Assembly (NCBI GenBank): GCA_022648685.1
Contig: JALCMW010000004.1
Coordinates: 202,287-266,286, forward strand
Direction of reading: 5' to 3'
Source of the DNA: Bacteroidales bacterium
Lineage (GTDB): Bacteria > Bacteroidota > Bacteroidia > Bacteroidales > UBA932
DNA: 64,000 bases
Shown in pieces: positions 35,360 through 41,273 of this stretch. Numbering within the stretch: position 1 is the stretch's first letter; every line of letters begins with the position of its first letter. The translations under genes were made by a program, and so were the position numbers. Under the pieces are notes generated by a model. That model was not told the origin of the DNA. It saw only the letters and a program-made list of their open reading frames with translations, and did not search any database.

Positions 35360-35818
35360 CTATACCGGATAAGAATAGTAAATTTTTATTATTATTCCTT
35401 TCTTCACTATAAGATAAACGTGATCATCATGCTTCGGGTATATCAAATAATTCTCGCCCTCTTCATCCGTATTTATATACTGCGGTTTGCCGTATTTGAA
35501 ATTGTCAAGTTTAGATAATGGATCCCCGACCCGGATCCCGCCATCTATATCAAGAGTCAATGCTGCAAATCGACGGTCCTTGATAACAAAATCCTTTAAT
35601 TTTCCTGTCTCTTCGAAATGGAACCACGTTTTTCCATAATAATAGTCCTCACTTAAGCCGAATTCATCATATTGTTTTTGATAAGTATCAGGTTTCCCGA
35701 ATTTTGCCACGACCTGGGCATAAGTCATCTTTTGATCCACGCACATTCCATCCACATCCTGCGCAAATGCATTGATTGACAATGCAATAATAAAACCGAT
35801 TAATATTATCTTTTTCAT
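35360..35818 (-). CDS. Secreted BamE/BLIP-like tandem paralog P5 (type K/T, divergent)
   Basis: The 152-aa precursor starts at the ATG at 35818, where the array signal peptide begins; an upstream in-frame start at 35869 would add 17 residues from the spacer. The first block is K (QYDEFGLSEDYYYGKTWF). The second is a divergent T form (NTDEEGENYLIYPKHDDH), and the C-terminus I-V-K-K-G-I-I-I-K-I-Y-Y-S-Y-P-V is the most diverged of the array. F-E-E-T-G-K-L-K-D-F replaces F-E-E-T-G-K-F-K-N-F. Confidence 0.85.
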   Translation of the reverse strand: MKKIILIGFIIALSINAFAQDVDGMCVDQKMTYAQVVAKFGKPDTYQKQYDEFGLSEDYYYGKTWFHFEETGKLKDFVIKDRRFAALTLDIDGGIRVGDPLSKLDNFKYGKPQYINTDEEGENYLIYPKHDDHVYLIVKKGIIIKIYYSYPV

Positions 35819-35880
35819 GTTTTTTGGTTTATTGATCACTGGTTCGCAATGGGAACGAAGATATTGCAAGATAAATTACT

Positions 35881-36339
35881 CTATACTGGATAATAGTAGA
35901 AAATTGTGACTATTATGCCATCCTTCACTGTAAGATAAACGTTATCATTACACTTTGGGTATAACACATAGTTCTCTCCATCTTCATCTGTGTTTACATA
36001 TTGCGGCTTACCGGATTTGAGATTGTCAAGTTCCGATAACGGATCCCCGACCCGTATCCCGCCATCGATATCAAGTGTCAATGCTGCAAAACGGCGGTCT
36101 CTAATAACAAAATTCTTAAACTTTCCTGTTTCTTCGAAATGTAGTATGCTATTACCGTAAATATATTCTTCGCTCGTTCCGAATTCGTCATTAACTTTAT
36201 GATATCTATCCGGCTTTCCGAATTTCGCCACGACCTGGGCATAAGTCATCTTCTGATCCACGCGCATTCCATCCACATCCTGCGCAAATGCATTGATAGA
36301 TAATGCAATAATAAAACCGATTAATATTATCTTTTTCAT
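35881..36339 (-). CDS. Secreted BamE/BLIP-like tandem paralog P4 (type N/T)
   Basis: The 152-aa precursor pairs a divergent N form (VNDEFGTSEEYIYGNSIL) with a T form close to that of P5 (NTDEDGENYVLYPKCNDN). S-E-L-D-N-L-K-S-G replaces S-K-L-D-N-F-K-Y-G. P4 and P5 share both their T-type variant and the unusual spacer with GGTTCGCAATGGG, so they probably arose by one duplication followed by exchange of the first block. Confidence 0.85.
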   Translation of the reverse strand: MKKIILIGFIIALSINAFAQDVDGMRVDQKMTYAQVVAKFGKPDRYHKVNDEFGTSEEYIYGNSILHFEETGKFKNFVIRDRRFAALTLDIDGGIRVGDPLSELDNLKSGKPQYVNTDEDGENYVLYPKCNDNVYLTVKDGIIVTIFYYYPV

Positions 36340-36400
36340 GTTTTGGTTTATTGATCACCGGTTCGCAATGGGAGCGAAGATATTGAACGATGAACTCACT

Positions 36401-36859
36401 CTATACCGGATAATAGTAGAAGATTGTGACTATTATGCCATCTCTAATCACCAAATAGACATTATCGTCACACTTCGGGTATAGTAAATAAAGTTCACCA
36501 TCATCATCTGTCCTTACATACTGCGGTTTGCCGTATTTGAAATTGTCAAGTTTCGATAATGGGTCTCCGACTCTGATCCCGCCATCTATATCAAGCGCTA
36601 AAGCTGCAAATCGACGGTCTTTGATAACAAAATTCTTAAACTTTCCTGTCTCTTCAAAATGAAACCACGTTTTGCCATAAAAATATTCCTCGGTTAAGCC
36701 AAATTCATCATAACGTTTTAAATATCTATCCGGTTTCCCGAATTTCGCCACGACCTGGGCATAAGTCATCTTTTGATCCACGCGCATGCCATCCACATCC
36801 TGTGCAAACGAATTAATTGACAATGCAATAATAAAACCGATTAATATTATCCTTTTCAT
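36401..36859 (-). CDS. Secreted BamE/BLIP-like tandem paralog P3 (type K/T)
   Basis: The 152-aa precursor starts MKRIILIGF and has signal peptide end I-N-S-F-A-Q. First block K (RYDEFGLTEEYFYGKTWF), second block T (TDDDGELYLLYPKCDDN). The region between the blocks reads F-V-I-K-D-R-R-F-A-A-L-A-L, shared with P9. The C-terminus is V-T-I-F-Y-Y-Y-P-V as in P2, P4, P8 and P10. Confidence 0.85.
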   Translation of the reverse strand: MKRIILIGFIIALSINSFAQDVDGMRVDQKMTYAQVVAKFGKPDRYLKRYDEFGLTEEYFYGKTWFHFEETGKFKNFVIKDRRFAALALDIDGGIRVGDPLSKLDNFKYGKPQYVRTDDDGELYLLYPKCDDNVYLVIRDGIIVTIFYYYPV

Positions 36860-36924
36860 GTTATTTGGTTAATTGATCACAGCCTGGCAATCAGTGAACG
36901 AAGATATTGAACGATGAATTCACT

Positions 36925-37386
36925 CTATACCGGATAATAGTAAAAAATTGTGACGATTATGCCATCTCTAACCCGGAGATAAACGTGATCATCACAATTA
37001 TTATACAATGAATATAGAGTGTCCCCATTCTCAGAATCCGGGACACACTTAGGCTTACCATATTTGAAATTGTCAAGTTTCGATAATGGGTCTCCGACTC
37101 GGATCCCGCCATCTATATCGAGCGTCAAGGCTGCAAATCGACGATCTTTGATAACAAAATTCTTAAACTTTCCGGTCTCTTCGAAATGAAACCATGTTTT
37201 GCCGTAATAATATTCCTCGCTTAAGCCGAATTCATCATATTGTTTTTGATAAGTATCGGGTTTCCCGAATTTTGCCACGACCTGGGCATAAGTCATTTTC
37301 TGATCCACGCGCATTCCTTCGACATCCTGCGCAAACGCATTGATTGACAATGCAATAATAAAACCGATTAATATTATCCTTTTCAT
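36925..37386 (-). CDS. Secreted BamE/BLIP-like tandem paralog P2 (type K/Y)
   Basis: The 153-aa precursor starts at the ATG at 37386 (MKRIILIGF); an in-frame start seven codons upstream (37407) falls in the spacer and is unlikely. First block K (QYDEFGLSEEYYYGKTWF, nearly the same as P5). The second block is a diverged Y form in which K-D-Y-E-N-G-D-K-Q-Y is P-D-S-E-N-G-D-T-L-Y, preceded by G-K-P-K-C-V-P, the only Cys at this place in the array. Confidence 0.85.
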   Translation of the reverse strand: MKRIILIGFIIALSINAFAQDVEGMRVDQKMTYAQVVAKFGKPDTYQKQYDEFGLSEEYYYGKTWFHFEETGKFKNFVIKDRRFAALTLDIDGGIRVGDPLSKLDNFKYGKPKCVPDSENGDTLYSLYNNCDDHVYLRVRDGIIVTIFYYYPV

Positions 37387-37451
37387 CTTTTTGTGTTTGT
37401 TAATCACAGCCTGGCAATCGGGGAACGAAGATATTGAACGATAAACTCACT

Positions 37452-37913
37452 CTATACCGGATAATCGTAGAGAATTGCAACTATGATTCCATCCTTAACC
37501 ATCAGGTAAACGTGATCATCACGATGATTATACACTGAATATTGTTTATCTCCATTCTCATAATCTTTCATATACTGAGGCTTGCCGTATTTGAAATTGT
37601 CAAGTTTTGATAACGGATCCCCGACTCTTATCCCGCCATCTATATCAAGAGTCAATGCTGCAAATCGACGGTCTTCGATAACAAAATTCTTAAACTTTCC
37701 TGTCTCTTCAAAATGTAACCACGTTTTTACATAATAATAGTCCTCAGTTAAACCGAATTCATCATAATGTTTTCGATATTTATCCGGCTTACCGAATTTT
37801 GCCACGACCTGGGCATAAGTCATCTTCTGATCCGCGAGTACGCCTTCGACATCCTGCGCAAAAGCATTGATTGACAATGCAATAATAAAACCGATTAATA
37901 TTATCTTTTTCAT
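37452..37913 (-). CDS. Secreted BamE/BLIP-like tandem paralog P1 (type K/Y), directly after the M23 gene
   Basis: The 153-aa precursor is the first paralog, only 9 bp after the M23 peptidase stop, so the two are almost certainly co-transcribed. First block K with one change (Y-Y-Y-V-K-T-W-L in place of G-K-T-W-F), second block Y (KDYENGDKQYSVYNHRDDH). The signal peptide predicts export to the periplasm, the compartment where an M23 peptidase would act. This adjacency is the main argument for an effector-immunity relation; binding has not been shown. Confidence 0.87.
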   Translation of the reverse strand: MKKIILIGFIIALSINAFAQDVEGVLADQKMTYAQVVAKFGKPDKYRKHYDEFGLTEDYYYVKTWLHFEETGKFKNFVIEDRRFAALTLDIDGGIRVGDPLSKLDNFKYGKPQYMKDYENGDKQYSVYNHRDDHVYLMVKDGIIVAILYDYPV

Positions 37914-37922
37914 CTTTTTTGG

Positions 37923-38990
37923 TTATTTAGTTGTAAATACAGAAATATTATCTTTCTTCTCTTCATCACAGATTATTCCCTTTATGTCTGGAGTCAGGAC
38001 CTTACTGTGATTGTCGTTCCAGTTGACACTTCCGTTAATAAGCTCCTCCGGATTCGCACTTCGTCTTGTCCCGTTTGAAGAAATTTTATAATAAGCCAAA
38101 TGAAGATGTTTCTCCTTGACATTGTAGGCGTTTCCAGTCCTTCCAGTGTAAGCAACGACTTCTCCCCGGAATACTCTATCTCCCTTTTTATATGGGCTGC
38201 CTGTCCTTGGGTTTATGGCAACTGGATTTCCAGCCATCAGATGCCAATAACCAATTTGCACGGTCGAACCATGAATATGGCCTATGATATTAATTCTATT
38301 TCCAGCCCCATTGACATCTCCTTTATAGCCATCTGGATAATCACGGGTGTTTTTATCTGGTTGTTCTGTAACATACTGCCCCCCAATCACTCCGTCTATC
38401 ATGGCATAGACTTCAGTCCCCACATTTGCAGAAAGATCCAATCCATTGTGCATTTTTTTATTACCATGTTTATCGTACCTCACATACCCATAAGTACCTC
38501 CTTTCCAGCCTGTCCATCCTGGTGAAGCAATAGTCATGTTAACCAAAGGATTACCAACGCCCCGTAAAAGACTAAAACACGGACGAAGCACCCCCGTAGT
38601 ATAAGATATGTTGATGAAATACGCTGTGGCCGATATACTCTGTTCTACCTTAAGAGTCACATTGAAATCCTTACCATTGAAATCTCCGGTCCACCTGTCG
38701 AAATTCGATCCAGTGTAGGCCCAAGCCTTACAAATGACAACGGCCCCTTTCTTATAGACTCCTCCACCGCTTACGTACCCTTCTCCTGTTCCACCTTTGA
38801 ACAAATTTATTCTATACTCAACGTAGCTTGACGTATCAGCAATTATTACTGAAGGCATCAATGTGTCATAGATGGTTCTTGAATCATCATCGTGTCTGGA
38901 ATCAGAACCGGAATCAGAACCGCTATCGCCAGTCTTGCCGCTACCGCCGCCGGAACCTCCGCCTCCACCACCTTTTCCACAATCCGGCAT
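37923..38990 (-). CDS. M23-family metallopeptidase with Gly/Ser/Asp-rich linker and InlB-like repeat (candidate effector)
   Basis: The 355-aa frame starts MPDCGKGG with a Gly/Ser/Asp-rich linker (residues 3-38). Residues 57-125 resemble the divergent InlB B-repeat (G-Y-V-S-G-G-G-V-Y then F-D-R-W-T-G-D-F). The M23 domain (about 165-335) has complete zinc ligands: H181 and D185 in H-N-G-L-D, and H295/H297 in K-H-L-H-L, with H250 in Y-W-H-L. It has no signal peptide. It follows the 261-aa secreted protein in the same frame after one TGA and three codons (AAG TCG GAA), so it looks like the C-terminal part of a longer secreted protein. Peptidoglycan cross-bridges are the expected substrate. Confidence 0.85.
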   Translation of the reverse strand: MPDCGKGGGGGGSGGGSGKTGDSGSDSGSDSRHDDDSRTIYDTLMPSVIIADTSSYVEYRINLFKGGTGEGYVSGGGVYKKGAVVICKAWAYTGSNFDRWTGDFNGKDFNVTLKVEQSISATAYFINISYTTGVLRPCFSLLRGVGNPLVNMTIASPGWTGWKGGTYGYVRYDKHGNKKMHNGLDLSANVGTEVYAMIDGVIGGQYVTEQPDKNTRDYPDGYKGDVNGAGNRINIIGHIHGSTVQIGYWHLMAGNPVAINPRTGSPYKKGDRVFRGEVVAYTGRTGNAYNVKEKHLHLAYYKISSNGTRRSANPEELINGSVNWNDNHSKVLTPDIKGIICDEEKKDNISVFTTK

Positions 38991-38999
38991 TTCCGACTT

Positions 39000-39785
39000 T
39001 CATTTGTCATCTTCGTCCACTCTCTTTCTCGTGGTCTTCTCAGCAACGCATACGCTACCGGCAATCGCCCCTCCGTAGATGCCATCATCATCAGAAGAAG
39101 GAGACCTCGTCTCCGGATTCTTTCTCACAAGACTGATAACCTTAACTCTGCTATACAAATCTTTCTGCCCCGGATCAATCACATCGCCGAGACGTATAGG
39201 ACCTTCACGATAGAAACAGACGTTTCGGCAACTGCCGTCAAGATTACTGTACAGGACTATCCCCTTGAATTCACCTTTGTGCAGATAACTTAATGAGTCC
39301 GCTCCATATTGGTCCAGAAAAGCCTTTGACGGGATAAGGGCGGCGACAAAAGTTCTTACCTTATTTGCAGGAGTGTCAATCACCTCAATAAGGTACTTCT
39401 TGACAATCGTTATATCCTCTGGCCGGATCACCGGATTAAGAGAATCCTGAATGGAGACATCAAGGTCTGATTTTACCTCAATGAAAGGTATCTGAGTTAT
39501 ATGACGACCGTCGAAGTCAAGCTCCTCCATTCTTCCCCTGTCGAGAAGTGACTCCAAGCTCACAAGGTCGCCATCGTCTCCTGACCCCGATTTTGTCGAA
39601 AGCCCCTTTGTAATTGAGGGCAAATTCATATAAAGAATGTTTTCTTTAGAAACCATTACATCCTTAAAAGCGCCTTTTTGCTTTATCTCGCTTTTGTTGG
39701 TTAGCATTCGGGATAATTCCTGTTTCTCGCAAAAGGTCAATGCTCCTAAAGATAACAGAATAATAATTAAAATTTTAGGTCGCAT
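39000..39785 (-). CDS. N-module protein, copy 1 (secreted; in frame with the M23 gene)
   Basis: The 261-aa protein has a signal sequence (residues 4-19, ending L-T-F-C-E; the residue before Cys is Phe, so lipidation is doubtful). It contains the same landmarks as copy 2: D-V-M-V-S-K-E-N near residue 43, R-P-E-D-I-T-I-V-K-K-Y near residue 121, and G-I-V-L-Y-S-N-L-D-G near residue 174. It ends in an acidic/basic tail, then TGA at 39002-39000. I recall Bacteroidota proteins in which a similar region runs straight into a Gly-rich linker and an M23 domain; that suggests the TGA split one gene. I know no characterised function. Confidence 0.85.
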   Translation of the reverse strand: MRPKILIIILLSLGALTFCEKQELSRMLTNKSEIKQKGAFKDVMVSKENILYMNLPSITKGLSTKSGSGDDGDLVSLESLLDRGRMEELDFDGRHITQIPFIEVKSDLDVSIQDSLNPVIRPEDITIVKKYLIEVIDTPANKVRTFVAALIPSKAFLDQYGADSLSYLHKGEFKGIVLYSNLDGSCRNVCFYREGPIRLGDVIDPGQKDLYSRVKVISLVRKNPETRSPSSDDDGIYGGAIAGSVCVAEKTTRKRVDEDDK

Positions 39786-39829
39786 GGTTATTGGTTATTA
39801 ATGTCACTGGCTGGTTTTAGTATTCACTT

Positions 39830-39860
39830 CAAATATAATGTTTTTTATTAAAACAACCAA
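39830..39860 (-). promoter_or_regulatory. Promoter of the N-module/M23/array operon
   Basis: TTG (39858-39860), 20 bp, TATATTTG (39830-39837) on the minus strand matches the Bacteroidota consensus. The block around it is nearly identical to the one at 33202-33232, including the T-rich spacer, which shows that promoter and gene were duplicated together. Confidence 0.75.
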
Positions 39861-40156
39861 TGTCTTTATGAAATAATTAAGACATCCGCCTGACATCATG
39901 AAATCCGACAAACTAGCCCTCTATACTAATCTGTCGTTAAGTGAACCTTATTGCGACTTCTGCAGTCAAGATAGAGATTTGTGGTAACCATTTTTTGATA
40001 CCGGAAAAACTTGCGAGTGAGCTGCGAGTGATTTTGTGCAAACAAGTGCAAAATACAGCAGGAAAAGGCAAATGTTTTCTTTTTTTTTATGGCTATCCAA
40101 ACGTTTGTGTCAGAACTGAAATACATCTAACACTTTGGAAATAAGTAGAATAGAAG
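39861..40156. other. Gene-free stretch between the accessory operon and tRNA-Ser
   Basis: No convincing coding frame is present; the open frames here are short, start without context and resemble nothing I know. There is a short direct repeat (TTGCGAGTGA / CTGCGAGTGA near 40010-40030). The sequence could be a remnant of an insertion next to the tRNA, but I found no integrase piece and no copy of the tRNA 3' end by eye. Confidence 0.4.
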
Positions 40157-40244
40157 CGGAGAGACGGAGATTCGAACTCCGGAAACCCTTTGGGAGTTTA
40201 CACGCTTTCCAGGCGTGCCTCTTAAGCCACTCGAGCATCTCTCC
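40157..40244 (-). tRNA. tRNA-Ser(GGA)
   Basis: The 88-nt minus-strand sequence folds into a class II cloverleaf: acceptor stem GGAGAGA/TCTCTCC with G discriminator, anticodon stem CACGC/GCGTG with loop CTGGAAA (anticodon GGA), a long variable arm (CTCCCAAAGGG region) and a T-loop GTTCGAATC. CCA is not encoded. Serine is supported by both the anticodon and the long variable arm. Confidence 0.96.
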
Positions 40245-40278
40245 AATAACTGATTGCCGTATGCGGGCAAACATTTTG

Positions 40279-40308
40279 CAAATATAACAACTTTAAGCAA
40301 CAGAACAA
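40279..40308 (-). promoter_or_regulatory. Promoter of tRNA-Ser
   Basis: TTG (40306-40308), 19 bp, TATATTTG (40279-40286) followed by C on the minus strand. The predicted start is about 28 bases before the tRNA 5' end. The element lies immediately after the stop of the barrel gene at 40310, so the tRNA is likely an independent unit. Confidence 0.7.
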
Positions 40309-40309
40309 A

Positions 40310-41266
40310 CTAAAATGAATATCCCAGACCGAAAGACATCCCGCTTTTCAGACCGGAAAAGCCGAAAATAAAAGCGGAATCAAGACTTAATCCCGAATAC
40401 CTGATTCCGGGACCGAAAGAAATAAATGATGGAATAACCGTACTGCCGCCATATCTGAAACCTCCACGGATAAAGTACCTGCCGCAATAACCATATTGAG
40501 CCCCGAAGGAAAATGAAACGGCTTTGCTATTATAATAATAATCCTCATCAAGATTTAATTCAAGAGCGTTATTCAACAAGAATTCAGGAGAATAACTTAC
40601 GCCAAGAACAATAGATGATGACATATCGAAATTTGCATCGGATGCCCCCCTAATGGTAATTCCCTGATTTGTTACACCGAAAGCCGCTCTTAACCCATGC
40701 AAATCCGTAAAAGAGAAATCGGTCATTATAAACATATCCGATGTAATAGCCTGGAAATCATCGTCTTTAGAAAGACCGGACTTCATAAAACGGAAATTTA
40801 CACCAAAAGACAAAAACCGGCATAACATAAAAGAGATACCGGAATTGAACATCCTGTCGTCAGGAGTAAAAGTTCCGGAAGAAACGGATGGATTGGATTC
40901 CGAATAATAATCATATGACTCTCCTCTGCCATATGAGCCTCCTAAGGTGAAACCGACATTGGACACCTCATAACTCATTCCGAAATCATAATAATGGAAA
41001 GAAGACACTTCAGGCTTCCAATACAGATAGCTGAAATTTCCGGCTACACTTTCTTTCATAAATGGTATTATCGCAGGATTCTCATATGAAGACCACGCCA
41101 AAGAAGACAAAGACGCAACCCCGGCACCTCCCATTGACAAAGTCGCCGGATTCCTATCAATTCTGGACATGGGAAAAGCATCTGTAAAATCATGGGCAGA
41201 TGCAACTGCAACAGCAAACGTAGCAATTATACATACCAATAACTTCCTCACAATCATTGAGTGCAT
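40310..41266 (-). CDS. PorV/PorQ-like outer-membrane barrel protein, copy 1
   Basis: The 318-aa precursor has a signal peptide (about residues 1-24, ending A-S-A) and the pattern of the PorV/PorQ (FadL-fold) family: M-S-R-I-D-R-N-P-A-T-L-S-M-G-G-A-G near residue 35, W-S-S-Y-E-N-P-A near residue 58, then about 14 beta strands and a terminal aromatic (L-G-Y-S-F). PorV-type proteins shuttle T9SS cargo to the attachment complex at the cell surface. It follows a T9SS-exported protease by 7 bp and has a paralog at 43939-44895 in the same arrangement. Starts at 41266 and 41257 are both possible. Confidence 0.8.
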   Translation of the reverse strand: MHSMIVRKLLVCIIATFAVAVASAHDFTDAFPMSRIDRNPATLSMGGAGVASLSSLAWSSYENPAIIPFMKESVAGNFSYLYWKPEVSSFHYYDFGMSYEVSNVGFTLGGSYGRGESYDYYSESNPSVSSGTFTPDDRMFNSGISFMLCRFLSFGVNFRFMKSGLSKDDDFQAITSDMFIMTDFSFTDLHGLRAAFGVTNQGITIRGASDANFDMSSSIVLGVSYSPEFLLNNALELNLDEDYYYNSKAVSFSFGAQYGYCGRYFIRGGFRYGGSTVIPSFISFGPGIRYSGLSLDSAFIFGFSGLKSGMSFGLGYSF

Positions 41267-41273
41267 AATTCAA

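Larger units (their letters stand above)
31292..37913 (-). repeat. Tandem gene array: 11 paralogs with conserved 61-66 bp spacers
   Basis: Eleven copies of a 459-465 bp gene repeat with a period of about 520-531 bp, interrupted once by a 0.9-kb second copy of the N-module gene (32388-33170). The spacers (31292-31357, 31817-31881, 33713-33778, 34244-34308, 34771-34835, 35295-35359, 35819-35880, 36340-36400, 36860-36924, 37387-37451) are also alike and share a core GAACGAAGATATTG. Two spacers (35819-35880 and 36340-36400) have a variant upstream half with GGTTCGCAATGGG. The copies diverge in defined blocks rather than evenly. Confidence 0.95.

Noticed and set aside
35819..35869. Extended N-terminus of paralog P5
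   Set aside because: The added 17 residues come from the conserved spacer, which is non-coding in all other copies.
31292..37913. CRISPR-like or simple repeat array
   Set aside because: The period is about 525 bp and each unit is a full coding gene with a signal peptide; there are no short repeats with unique spacers.
39926..40144. Short coding frames on both strands near tRNA-Ser
   Set aside because: Low-complexity, no recognisable family, no start context; not supported as genes.
30362..40156. Insertion sequences or integrases in the accessory block
   Set aside because: No transposase or recombinase motif and no terminal inverted repeats were seen.
40157..40185. Attachment-site duplication of the tRNA-Ser 3' end
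   Set aside because: No second copy of the tRNA end could be found by eye at the far side of the accessory block.
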